This document shows positions 53,835 through 61,402 of a stretch of DNA of 64,000 bases, piece by piece. The translations under genes were made by a program, and so were the position numbers. The notes under the pieces were generated by a model. The model made no database searches and was not told the DNA's origin. It saw only the letters and a program-made list of their open reading frames with translations. The stretch is from contig JAKASE010000011.1 of NCBI GenBank assembly GCA_021819135.1, positions 1 to 64,000 of the forward strand. The letters are read 5' to 3'. Origin of the DNA: Thermoplasmata archaeon (lineage in GTDB: Archaea > Thermoplasmatota > Thermoplasmata > Lutacidiplasmatales > UBA184). Within the stretch, counting starts at the first letter, position 1; every line of letters begins with the position of its first letter.

Positions 53835-54191
53835 GTGCCGGTGCGTCGCGTGGTCGTGGTGGCCGAGACCCAGAGCCTCGCCGGCTCGATCCGCGACCTA
53901 CTGCATGCATCCGGGATCACCACCGATCTGGTCCATCCCCTGGAGGCGCTCGAGACGCTGGGGGAGCGGGCGGGACCGGTCGGCCCGTCCCTGCTCGTCG
54001 TGGCGAGCAACGGCCGACAGAGCGAGACGGCGCGGCGATGGATCCACGGGGACTTCCCCGGCTCCACGATCGTCGTCGTGGGATCGCGGGATCCGGCCCT
54101 CTTGCGCGCGCCCCACATCTCGACGGTCCCGCTGCCGCTCCGGCCAGAAGCTCTCGTCACGCTCATTCAGCAACGGATGACCGCGAGCTAG
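53835..54191 (+). CDS. Receiver-like domain protein without the phosphoacceptor
   Basis: 118 residues with the alternating beta-alpha pattern of a CheY-like receiver: RRVVVVAETQSLAGSIRDLL, a hydrophobic strand SLLVVASNGRQSE where the phosphorylated Asp is expected, STIVVVGSRDP and a final TVPLPLRPEALVTLI. The acidic pair after strand 1 and the Asp at the end of strand 3 are missing, and the usual Lys near the end is Leu/Arg. A pseudo-receiver used as a binding platform is the best reading. The start is a GTG. No kinase or output domain is nearby. Confidence 0.55.
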   Translation: MPVRRVVVVAETQSLAGSIRDLLHASGITTDLVHPLEALETLGERAGPVGPSLLVVASNGRQSETARRWIHGDFPGSTIVVVGSRDPALLRAPHISTVPLPLRPEALVTLIQQRMTAS

Positions 54192-54216
54192 CGGGGAGAC
54201 GGGGAGCCGGGCCCCG

Positions 54217-54951
54217 CTAGGGTCGGCCGTGGATCCCCACGAGCAGGCCGCGTCCGGGAGTGAGGCCCTCTCTCTGGAAGCGCGCCGTGAGCCCGGCCGA
54301 CTCCATGAGCGCCAGCAACCGGTCCCGGGGGACCAGGAGCCCGATGTCCACCTCTTCGAAGTGTCCGATCGGGCGCCCGTTCTCCCCGATGAGGTAGTGA
54401 TAGTGGACCGCCGAATGGCCCCCTCGCCGCGAAGAGTACGACATGCGGACGACCGTCGCTGACGGGCCCCGGTGGGTCACGAGATGGGTGAACGACGAGT
54501 GATAGTCCGAGGGATCGATCCACGGCTCGATGATCGCGACCCCCCCGGGCTTGAGATGACGGGCGAAGTTCGCGAAGGCGGCCCGGAGGTCTCGTTCGGT
54601 CGCGAGGTGTCCGATGGCGCTATAGAGACAGCTCACCACATCGAAGGTCTCGTGAAGCGCGAAGGTCCGCATGTCACCGAGGACCAGCCGGACCCCGGGG
54701 AGGCGTCGGCGCGCCACGCGGAGCATCGCGCGGCTCGCGTCGAGCCCCGTGACCGTGTAGTGGCGGCGCAGGAAGCTCAGGTGGCGGCCGGTGCCGCAGC
54801 CGACGTCGAGCCACGCCCGACCCCGGGAGCGGCCGGCGCTCTGCGCCAGGGACTCAAGGAATCGGGTCTCCGACCGGTAGTCCTTGGCGCCGACGAGATC
54901 ATCGTAGTGATCGGCCAGTCGATGGAACATGAGCGGTCGGTTCGGAGGCAT
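54217..54951 (-). CDS. SAM-dependent methyltransferase
   Basis: 244 residues. FHRLADHYDDLVGAKDYRSE precedes motif I (AWLDVGCGTGRHLSFLRRHY), then TGLDASRAMLRVARRRLPG, FDVVSCLYSAIGHL and LKPGGVAIIEPWIDP. The pattern is the small-molecule class I type, similar to enzymes that N-methylate sugar amines or glycine. Substrate unknown. Confidence 0.85.
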   Translation of the reverse strand: MPPNRPLMFHRLADHYDDLVGAKDYRSETRFLESLAQSAGRSRGRAWLDVGCGTGRHLSFLRRHYTVTGLDASRAMLRVARRRLPGVRLVLGDMRTFALHETFDVVSCLYSAIGHLATERDLRAAFANFARHLKPGGVAIIEPWIDPSDYHSSFTHLVTHRGPSATVVRMSYSSRRGGHSAVHYHYLIGENGRPIGHFEEVDIGLLVPRDRLLALMESAGLTARFQREGLTPGRGLLVGIHGRP

Positions 54952-55100
54952 CGCGGGATCCCCGGTCCACGGTCAGGCTCGGGTCACGGCGCCGTATGGA
55001 AAAAGGGATGGGGTCGACCCGGGGGCCGCAACTCCGGGCCAACAATCCCGGACGCCTGGTCAGGGGGCGGTCGTGCCCACCCCCCGGTTCGGAGCGAGGC

Positions 55101-55640
55101 TCACCCGGGGGTCTGGTCGATCGAGCGGACCAGCGCGCGCGAACTGCGATGGAGCGACCCGACGAGGAGGATCGCGGAGAGGAGGTAGAGCCAGGACGAC
55201 CACGTGGCGAGGGTTGTCACCCACACTCCCGCCTGGTGGGCGTACCTTGTCCCGGCCAGGAGGGCTCCCAGCACGATGGGGAGCACGGGAAGGCAGCACA
55301 TGCAGCTCGCGATGGCCGTGAACACGCTCAGCACCATCGCCGGTCCCGTGGCGGTCCGAACGACGCCGTGATGCGCACAGGCCATGGCCGCGCGGTTCGC
55401 CCGAAGGCCGACCAGGAGCGTGAGGGGCATGAGCGCGCCGAACGCCACGATCACGACCCCGTCTCCGGCGGTCAGCGGATGGAGCGAGCGGTACGTCATC
55501 AGGGCCAGGAACAGGAGGGACGTGACGGCCCACGCGAGCAGGAACCCCCCTCGCACCCAGGGCGGATAGAACAGGATGCGGAGCGCTCGCACCTCCGGTA
55601 CGAGGGTATCCGCCGGCCGGCGAGGGGTCCCGCGTCGCAC
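55101..55640 (-). CDS. Membrane protein with a CMCC motif, last gene of the cupredoxin operon
   Basis: 179 residues starting at a GTG. Four or five hydrophobic segments are visible; the third and fourth lie around the motif SCMCCLPVLPIVLGALLAG (Cys residues near 112-115), and Met/His/Cys-rich NRAAMACAHHG precedes it. Clustered membrane cysteines are often used for metal or redox work. It lies 15 bp after the cupredoxin gene on the same strand, so a copper-related role is inferred from context. Confidence 0.6.
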   Translation of the reverse strand: MRRGTPRRPADTLVPEVRALRILFYPPWVRGGFLLAWAVTSLLFLALMTYRSLHPLTAGDGVVIVAFGALMPLTLLVGLRANRAAMACAHHGVVRTATGPAMVLSVFTAIASCMCCLPVLPIVLGALLAGTRYAHQAGVWVTTLATWSSWLYLLSAILLVGSLHRSSRALVRSIDQTPG

Positions 55641-55655
55641 GGCCGGCCTCCCGCT

Positions 55656-56363
55656 CTACCCCGCGACGAACGCCCCGAACATCCCTCCCGCGGCCTGACC
55701 GGGGTACGTGCAGAGATACCAGTAGTCCCCCGGTGTGGAGAGCGTGAACCCCATCGACTGCGACCAGTACATCCCGCCCTGGGGTTCGCCCATCATCGTC
55801 GATCCCCACATGCCGTACGACCCGGCCATCATCCCTCCGCCCATCATCGGGTACTCCCCGTACGGCGGGGCCTGGGTGGAGAGGATCCAGTCGTGGGTCA
55901 TCGAAGGGTCCATGTTGACGACCCTCACGGCCATGGGCTCCCCCACGGGGACGTGGATCGTCGGGTTCACGAGGCCGTTCACGACGAACGTCATGCCGTG
56001 GTCTTCGGGAGACATGACGATCAACAGCTGCGGAGCGCCCGGGTGCATCCACAGCGTGTCGTTCGACGCATAGGCGGTGGCGTCGGCGGTGGAGACGTTC
56101 TGCCACCGATCCAGCTGGGCGACGCTCGCGAGCTGGGGGCTCGAGCGGCTCGTCCCGGTCACGTTCGCGGGGGAGCCGAGAGACGTCGTGAGCAGCGTTC
56201 CGGCTACGACGATCGCGGCGATTCCGACCGCCACTCCGACCAGGACCGACACTCGCCCCCATCTCGTGCGTCCTCGGGGACTTCCCGGGTGGGCCCAGGC
56301 CGTCACCCGCCCGGGAAGGCCCGGGACCGGCGGCACGCCGTCCGACCGGTCGGATCCGTTCAT
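55656..56363 (-). CDS. Membrane-anchored sulfocyanin-like cupredoxin with Met-rich loop and altered ligand
   Basis: 235 residues with a transmembrane anchor at about 38-58 and an outer cupredoxin domain (about 95-235). The sulfocyanin/rusticyanin ligand set would be His-Cys-His-Met. Here His157 (MTHDW), Cys218 (WYLCTYPG) and Met228 remain, but the residue five after the Cys is Gln223 instead of His. Between His and Cys lies a loop with nine Met (173, 174, 178, 179, 185, 190, 191, 198, 204). Such Met clusters bind Cu(I). Electron transfer or copper buffering outside the membrane is likely. Its start overlaps the preceding SHOCT gene by 4 bp. Confidence 0.82.
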   Translation of the reverse strand: MNGSDRSDGVPPVPGLPGRVTAWAHPGSPRGRTRWGRVSVLVGVAVGIAAIVVAGTLLTTSLGSPANVTGTSRSSPQLASVAQLDRWQNVSTADATAYASNDTLWMHPGAPQLLIVMSPEDHGMTFVVNGLVNPTIHVPVGEPMAVRVVNMDPSMTHDWILSTQAPPYGEYPMMGGGMMAGSYGMWGSTMMGEPQGGMYWSQSMGFTLSTPGDYWYLCTYPGQAAGGMFGAFVAG

Positions 56364-56551
56364 GCGAGGGCTCCGACCGGGCCGGTGAGGTCCCCGAGGA
56401 TCTTCAGGAACTCCTCTCTCGAGATCTCCTGTCGGGCGTACCGAGCCCAGAGGACGCCCACCGGGTCGGACGGCCTCAGCCGTCTCCAGTCCTCCCGAGA
56501 GATCGCACCGCTCGCATACAGCCAGTCCGTTCGTGCGCTAGGTCCGCTCAT
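56360..56551 (-). CDS. Small SHOCT-domain protein
   Basis: 63 residues. The SHOCT motif DPVGVLWARYARQEISREEF at residues about 28-47 is clear, with LYASGAISREDWRRL before it as a second, partial copy. SHOCT domains are short helical modules often joined to membrane proteins for oligomerisation. It overlaps the neighbouring genes on both sides by 4 bp (ATGA), so all are translated together. Confidence 0.75.
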   Translation of the reverse strand: MSGPSARTDWLYASGAISREDWRRLRPSDPVGVLWARYARQEISREEFLKILGDLTGPVGALA

Positions 56552-56919
56552 GGTTTCCTTTCCCTTTCCATCAGGTCGCTGCGGATCCGCAGGTAGTCGT
56601 CTCGCGAGACCTCGTTCCGGGCATACCGGGCGTCGAGGATCTCGAGGGGGCTCGAGGTCGGGGCCGGGGTCCCGGTCGCGACCGGCTCCCGGGTCCCGAC
56701 CAGCACTGCGACGAGGAGCACGACCAGGATCACGGCCGGGACCACCATCATCACGGCGGCCCAGCCCCAGTTCGAGCCCCCCATCATCCCGTAGTCCCCA
56801 CCGGCGTAGCCGCCATGCCATGTCCACATCGTGATCGCCCCGAAGATCGCCATCAGCGCGATCGCGACGACGAGGGCGATCCCAAGCCAGGTCAGCGGGT
56901 TCGTGCGCGAGTTCTCCAT
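56548..56919 (-). CDS. Membrane protein with C-terminal SHOCT domain
   Basis: 123 residues from the ATG at 56919, which has an excellent GGAGGTGA Shine-Dalgarno 6 bp upstream. Hydrophobic segments are about 11-33 and 52-76, and the linker has a short Met/Gly run (YGMMGGSNWGW). The SHOCT motif SPLEILDARYARNEVSRDDY is near 90-110. First gene of the cupredoxin operon. Confidence 0.75.
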   Translation of the reverse strand: MENSRTNPLTWLGIALVVAIALMAIFGAITMWTWHGGYAGGDYGMMGGSNWGWAAVMMVVPAVILVVLLVAVLVGTREPVATGTPAPTSSPLEILDARYARNEVSRDDYLRIRSDLMERERKP

Positions 56920-57030
56920 GCCTGTCACCTCCGTTCGACCGTCATGCTGGAAGGGTGCTGAAAAGGCCCTTAGAGGTGCGGCGAAAACCCGACAACCAAT
57001 TGCACGGATCCGCAAAAACGTCCGATAGAC

Positions 57031-57651
57031 CTAGGGGGAACGGAGCGTCGCTCGGACTCGGTTCGACATCCCCTGGCGCTGCCGTACCACGAGCCCCCGG
57101 CCCTCGAGCTTGTCGAGGAGGCGGCTCACCTTCGCATCGGAGAACGAGGTCGACCGAACCAGGTCCCGCTGGAGCGCGTCGCCCCCGCTGGTGAGCAGGA
57201 CCCGCATCAATTCCTGCTCATCGCCGTCCAGGAGTCGCAGGACCACGTGCTCGAGCTCCGTGGCCGACGCGTCGGCCGTCGCGCGGGGGACCATCACGGG
57301 CGCGGGTTCCCGAGCCGGCGACATTCCGAGCGGGGCCCGGGTCATGAACAGGTAGGCTGCGGCGATCCCGGCAATGAGCGCGGCGAGCAGGATGAAGATC
57401 GAGACGAACACGACGATCGCCATCGGAAGGGTCTGATGGGGTACGATGAACGGGATGGCGATGAGGAGACCGAGGAGTACGGCGGTGCCCGCGAGGACGG
57501 CCTTCACCAGCAGGCGGGTCCGCACGATGGGAAGGGGCGGCTCGACCCGGACCGATGTCCGAAGTCCGCGTTGGAGCGGCAGCACCGGGGGATCTCCGAA
57601 CTTTCGAGCGGTCTCGCCCATTCCGTGTCCTTGGGCGGTCGGCTCTCTCAT
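57031..57651 (-). CDS. Membrane-anchored winged-helix (MarR/TrmB-like) regulator
   Basis: 206 residues (alternative start ATG at 57621, MGETARKF). Two hydrophobic segments lie near 54-76 and 81-108. A C-terminal winged helix follows: VVLRLLDGDEQELMRVLLTS, ALQRDLVRSTSFSDAKVSRL and EGRGLVVRQRQGMSNRVRAT. DNA-binding domains tethered to the membrane are common in archaea. It sits between copA and the cupredoxin operon on the same strand. GTGAA-N6-TTCAC at 57661-57676 lies just upstream of its start and may be an operator. Confidence 0.75.
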   Translation of the reverse strand: MREPTAQGHGMGETARKFGDPPVLPLQRGLRTSVRVEPPLPIVRTRLLVKAVLAGTAVLLGLLIAIPFIVPHQTLPMAIVVFVSIFILLAALIAGIAAAYLFMTRAPLGMSPAREPAPVMVPRATADASATELEHVVLRLLDGDEQELMRVLLTSGGDALQRDLVRSTSFSDAKVSRLLDKLEGRGLVVRQRQGMSNRVRATLRSP

Positions 57652-57660
57652 TACCCTTGA

Positions 57661-57676
57661 GTGAATCCGCGTTCAC
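57661..57676. promoter_or_regulatory. Inverted repeat upstream of the membrane-anchored regulator
   Basis: GTGAA-N6-TTCAC, 10 bp before the ATG at 57651. Short arms make chance occurrence possible. Confidence 0.3.
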
Positions 57677-57910
57677 CCGGCGGAGTGACGGACCGGACGC
57701 GCCGGGATCACGGACGGGAAAAGGGCCCGGGAAGCGGTCCGAACCATTCGACAGAGGCATCCGTCGCGCGGGGGCGACGACCGCGGTGGGCTCCCCAGAG
57801 GCCGCCGGAGCTTCGTCCGATCGCTCTCGCACGGCTTCGGAGCGTCCGCGGCGCGGGTCGTTCCCACACCGGTCCCGTTCCGGGTAACATGGGATCGTTC
57901 CTTCCGGGGA

Positions 57911-59983
57911 TCACTCCAGGGACACGAACCGCAGGGAGAGGGAGTTCAGGACCACGGAGGTGGAGGAGAGCGCCATGGCGAGGGCACCCGTGATGGGGAG
58001 GATGTTGTAGATCCCCAGTCCGAAGGCCGGGACCAGCGCGCCCGCGGCGATCGGCAAGAGCACGGCGTTGTACCCGAGGGCCCAGGTCAGATTTCCCCGC
58101 ACCTTGCCGACGGTCCTCCGCCCGGTGCGCAGCGCGAGCGCCACACCCCGGAAGTCGGATCGGACCAGGACCACTCCCCCGGTCTCCTTCGCCACGTCCG
58201 TGCCGGCTCCGATCGCGATCCCGAGGTCGGCCGCGGCGAGCGCGGGGGCATCGTTGATCCCGTCGCCGACGTACCCCACACGCTTCCCCCGGTGCTGGAG
58301 CTCCTGGATCAGGGCGAGCTTTCCCTGCGGGGTCATCCGTGCGTGGACCTCCTGGATCCCGACCTGCCGGGCCACGTTCTCGGCACTCGCCTCGTGGTCT
58401 CCCGTGACCATGACCACCGAGATCCCGTCGGTCGCGAGCGCCCGGACCGCCTCCTTCACGCCGGGGGCGATCTCGTCCGAGAATCCGAGCAGGCCGGCGA
58501 GCCGCCCGTCCTCGAGGACGAGCGACCAGCTCTTCCCCTCGGACTCGAGACGGCGGGCTTCCCCCGCAAGCGGACCGAGTTCGACCCCGGTTTCGGGGGC
58601 GGCCGACCCCCGGAGGACCGAGGCCGAGCGGCCGTCGATCTGCCCGCGGATGCCGCGGCCGGGTTCCGCCGTGACATCCCGGAAGACGAGGGGGGTCGTC
58701 CCTTCCCGCTGCGCGCGCTCGCAGACCGCACGCGCGAGAGGGTGCTCGGATCCCTGTTCGAGACCGGCGGCCACGCCGAGGAGCTGGGCCGGGGCCACGC
58801 CAGGGGCGGGCAACAGGTCGGTGAGGCTGGGCTCGCCCCGGGTCAGCGTCCCGGTCTTGTCCGACAGCACCACGTCGATCTGGCTCGCACGCTCGAGGGA
58901 GTCTCGGCCCTTGAACAGGATCCCTTCCTCGGCGGCCCGTCCCGTCCCGACCACGATCGCCGCGGGCGTCGCGATACCGAACGCGCACGGGCAGGCAATG
59001 ATCACCACCGAGACGAACACCAGAAGCGCGATGGTGAAGCCCACCCCGGCGAGGAGGAACCAACCCAAAGCGGCGGCCGCGGCGAGACCGATGACCACGG
59101 GGACGAACCGCGAGGCGATGCGGTCGGCCAGCTTCTGGAGCGGGACTCGGCTCGTTTCGGCTTCGGCCACCAGCTGACCGATCTGCGAGAGGAGGGTATC
59201 CGCCCCGACCTTGGTGGCCTCCATCGTGAGCAAGCCCTCCCCGTTGATGGCTCCGGCGATGACGGGGTCCCCCGGCTTCTTCTCCACGGGCATGCTCTCG
59301 CCGGTCAGGACCGACTCGTTCACGGACGAGTGGCCTTCGACGACCTTGCCGTCCGTCGGAAATCGTGCCCCGGGACGGACGCGGAGCCGGTCGGAGACCT
59401 GGACCTCCGACACCGGCACCTCGACCTCCTGCCCGCCCCGGAGGACGAAGGCCGTGGTCGGCACCTGCTCCTTCAGCTTCCGAAGGGAGCCCCGGGCCCT
59501 CTCCCGGGTGAGATGCTCGAGGTAATTGCCCGTCAGGATCAGCGTGACGATCAGCGCCGAGGCGTCGAAGTAGTAGTTCGGGGGAAGAGCGGCCGGAAGG
59601 ACGACGACCACCGCACTGTACAGGAAGGCGATCGTCGTTCCTACCGCAATGAGGATGTCCATGTTCCAGACGCGATTGCGCATCGCATCGAACGTCCCGT
59701 GATAGAACTGGAGTCCGGGGTAGAACTGCACCACCGCGGCCAACCCGAACGCGGCCCAGGGCCAGCCCGGGACGGGGTGCAAGTACGAAAGGGCGAGGAT
59801 GGCGATGGAGAGCGGCCAGCCGACCGCGAGTCGCTGCCGGAGCCGCGTCAGCTGACGTTCCGGGGCCGAGAACTCCTGCAGACACGAGGTCGAGCAGAAG
59901 AAGTAGGTGCGGTTCTCGCGGGCGAGGGTCAGCTCCGCGGAATGTTCGTCCACGAACATCCCGCAGATCGGATCCGTCGCCAC
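57911..59983 (-). CDS. copA: Cu(I)-transporting P1B-type ATPase with N-terminal YHS-like domain
   Basis: 690 residues. The N-terminal 45 residues form a YHS/TRASH-like metal domain (DPICGM...YFFCSTSCLQEF; Cys7, Cys30, Cys34) in place of the usual GMxCxxC heavy-metal domain. Eight membrane helices follow; CPC is at 331-333 in TM6, the phosphorylated Asp375 in DKTGT, SEHPL in the nucleotide domain, and YN in TM7 with MALSS in TM8, the Cu(I) signature of P1B-1 ATPases. It exports Cu(I) across the membrane. The gene follows the free YHS protein by 27 bp and shares its operator region. Confidence 0.93.
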   Translation of the reverse strand: MATDPICGMFVDEHSAELTLARENRTYFFCSTSCLQEFSAPERQLTRLRQRLAVGWPLSIAILALSYLHPVPGWPWAAFGLAAVVQFYPGLQFYHGTFDAMRNRVWNMDILIAVGTTIAFLYSAVVVVLPAALPPNYYFDASALIVTLILTGNYLEHLTRERARGSLRKLKEQVPTTAFVLRGGQEVEVPVSEVQVSDRLRVRPGARFPTDGKVVEGHSSVNESVLTGESMPVEKKPGDPVIAGAINGEGLLTMEATKVGADTLLSQIGQLVAEAETSRVPLQKLADRIASRFVPVVIGLAAAAALGWFLLAGVGFTIALLVFVSVVIIACPCAFGIATPAAIVVGTGRAAEEGILFKGRDSLERASQIDVVLSDKTGTLTRGEPSLTDLLPAPGVAPAQLLGVAAGLEQGSEHPLARAVCERAQREGTTPLVFRDVTAEPGRGIRGQIDGRSASVLRGSAAPETGVELGPLAGEARRLESEGKSWSLVLEDGRLAGLLGFSDEIAPGVKEAVRALATDGISVVMVTGDHEASAENVARQVGIQEVHARMTPQGKLALIQELQHRGKRVGYVGDGINDAPALAAADLGIAIGAGTDVAKETGGVVLVRSDFRGVALALRTGRRTVGKVRGNLTWALGYNAVLLPIAAGALVPAFGLGIYNILPITGALAMALSSTSVVLNSLSLRFVSLE

Positions 59984-60010
59984 GGGCCCCGTCCGCGCTC
60001 GCCGATGCGC

Positions 60011-60181
60011 TCAGTGGGGGTGGGTCGGGGGGCTCGAGGCGGCCGAGGGGTGGCGGGCATCGTAGGTCGCCTTGCAGTGAGGGCTGCAGAAGTAGACGGT
60101 CTCGGCGCCGTAGACCCCTTTCGCGGCCGCCCGTTCCGTATCCACGCTCATCCCACAGATCGGATCCTTCGCTCGGGACAT
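60011..60181 (-). CDS. Free YHS-domain protein, probable copper chaperone
   Basis: 56 residues, MSRAKDPICGMSVDTERAAA then YFCSPHCKATYDARHPS and a His-containing tail (PPTHPH). The three Cys are the same YHS set as at the N-terminus of the ATPase encoded 27 bp downstream, so the two domains may exchange copper. GGAGAGG precedes the ATG, with a TATA-like GGTTTATTTA (complement of about 60212-60223) behind it. Confidence 0.8.
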   Translation of the reverse strand: MSRAKDPICGMSVDTERAAAKGVYGAETVYFCSPHCKATYDARHPSAASSPPTHPH

Positions 60182-60183
60182 GA

Positions 60184-60211
60184 TAATGCCTCTCCACAGT
60201 CCAGGGCATTA
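60184..60211. promoter_or_regulatory. Inverted repeat TAATGCC...GGCATTA in the YHS/copA promoter
   Basis: Perfect 7-bp arms (60184-60190 and 60205-60211) with 14 bp between, lying between the minus-strand TATA box and the YHS start, where a bound repressor would cover the transcription start. The arms share TAATGC with the repeat at 60300-60320. Confidence 0.6.
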
Positions 60212-60299
60212 GGTTTATTTAACGTCCACTTCGGACCGTCACAACCGCGGTGACCGCTCTTGCGGAAGGCGGCCTTCCCGTGGCGCCACGTCCTCGAAG

Positions 60300-60320
60300 T
60301 ATAATGCAAATCGCATTATA
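60300..60320. promoter_or_regulatory. 21-bp palindrome TATAATGC-N5-GCATTATA
   Basis: Perfect 8-bp arms separated by AAATC, in the intergenic region between the YHS/copA genes and the divergent CGNR regulator. The AT-rich arms may double as a TATA element for the regulator gene. Same half-site as 60184-60211, so both are probably bound by the same protein. Confidence 0.65.
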
Positions 60321-60411
60321 TGTCCGTTAGATGCCCTCACCGTAGAAGGCAGCGCCCGAACGAGGAGGGCAACGGATCGGTCCGCTGGCCTCCGTCGGAC
60401 TGACCCCACGA

Positions 60412-61020
60412 ATGTCGGATCACACACACCCTCACCGAGTTCCCCGGGGACCGCGCGGGGAGGACAGCCACCCGGTGTCCTGGGGACTCGCCGTCGATTT
60501 CGCGAACACCGTGGCGTGCCAGGCCTGTCGGTGCTCGGACGTTCTGTCCGACCCGGAGACCTTCACGCGGTGGAACCGGGCTCATCCGGAGCTTCCGGAC
60601 GTAAGTGCGACCACCGCCCTGCGAGGGGATCTGATCTCTCTGCGCCGGGACGTGCGAGCGATCTTGGAACGTCAGGCCGCCAAGAGACCGCCGACCTCGG
60701 CGTCGGTCGGTCGGCTCAACCGGGTCCTGCGGACCTCGAGCACCCACTGGCGCGCCGAGTTCGTCGAGCGGCGGTGGGTCCTCACGGAGGTCCCCGAAGG
60801 GCTGTCGCCCACGCAAGAGTGGAGGTGGCGGGTGGCTCGCGCGACCGTGGACCTGTTGGCCGGGACGCTGGGCGGGAAGCTCCTCAAGTGTCGGGCTCCG
60901 ACGTGCGACCACTTTGTCGTCCGTCGGATGCGCGACCAGCTCTGGTGCTCGCCGGCCTGCGGGAACCGCGTCCGGGTGGCACGGCACTACGAAAGGGTGA
61001 GGCGGCGGGCCGCCGCGTGA
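60412..61020 (+). CDS. CGNR zinc-finger (ABATE-domain) regulator, candidate copper sensor
   Basis: 202 residues. The N-terminal ABATE domain starts after a His-rich tail (SDHTHPHR) and contains a cysteine cluster, Cys36, Cys39, Cys41, in VACQACRCSD. The C-terminal CGNR zinc finger (CRAPTCDHF...WCSPACGNRVRVARHYER) is complete and ends in a basic DNA-binding stretch. ABATE-CGNR proteins are stress regulators of poorly known ligand. Position opposite copA and the shared TAATGC repeats suggest it senses copper through the N-terminal cysteines. Inference. Confidence 0.8.
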   Translation: MSDHTHPHRVPRGPRGEDSHPVSWGLAVDFANTVACQACRCSDVLSDPETFTRWNRAHPELPDVSATTALRGDLISLRRDVRAILERQAAKRPPTSASVGRLNRVLRTSSTHWRAEFVERRWVLTEVPEGLSPTQEWRWRVARATVDLLAGTLGGKLLKCRAPTCDHFVVRRMRDQLWCSPACGNRVRVARHYERVRRRAAA

Positions 61021-61114
61021 GAGCCGTACTCGGGCCCATGGCTCCCTGGTGCCTAAGGTCGAGACCCTCGGAAGCCGGGTACCCCGGTCGGGGGACTTCG
61101 GACCTCCGGGGCAG

Positions 61115-61274
61115 TGGGAGCACGGGGATTTGAACCCCGATATGCGGGTCTCTCCGCGCGCTCCAGTCATTCGTCATGGGGGCGCGAGGCGCCCCTCCGC
61201 AGACCCAAATCCCAGGGGATCGTTCGATCACCCTGACTGGAGCCCGCTGGTCTGCCAGATTAGCCTATGCTCCC
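61115..61274 (-). tRNA. tRNA-Trp (CCA) with 87-nt intron
   Basis: Exons: 61237-61274 (5') and 61115-61149 (3'), intron 61150-61236 on the minus strand, giving a 73-nt mature tRNA. The acceptor GGGAGCA pairs with TGCTCCC, anticodon stem GCGGG with CCCGC, anticodon loop CTCCAG|A, T arm CGGGG-TTCAAAT-CCCCG, discriminator A. The intron follows position 37, the canonical archaeal site. GGAG in the intron, 3 nt (AGA) before the 3' exon stem, can pair with CTCC of the anticodon loop to give half of a bulge-helix-bulge motif. The D stem has a weak C-A pair. CCA is not encoded. Confidence 0.9.
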
Positions 61275-61402
61275 ACGGCGCTACGGGGGAGCCTCCGGGA
61301 AGATATCCTTTGTCGTGACCGGACCGCGGCGGCCCTAGGACGGCCCGGCGGGTGTCGGCAGGGTCGGAACGCTTATGTGAAAGCGCGTTTGCCTCCAATC
61401 CA

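Noticed and set aside
57708-60209. 833-residue minus-strand ORF
   Set aside because: Different frame over copA and the YHS gene; composition is that of a shadow and the copA frame has clear motifs.
58292-60253. 653-residue plus-strand ORF
   Set aside because: Antisense of copA with an almost periodic Arg/Glu/Asp/Gly composition.
61150-61236. Box C/D guide RNA in the tRNA-Trp intron, as known in haloarchaea
   Set aside because: GTGATCG and ATGACGA resemble C and C' boxes, but there is no CTGA D box and the guide between them does not match the tRNA exons.
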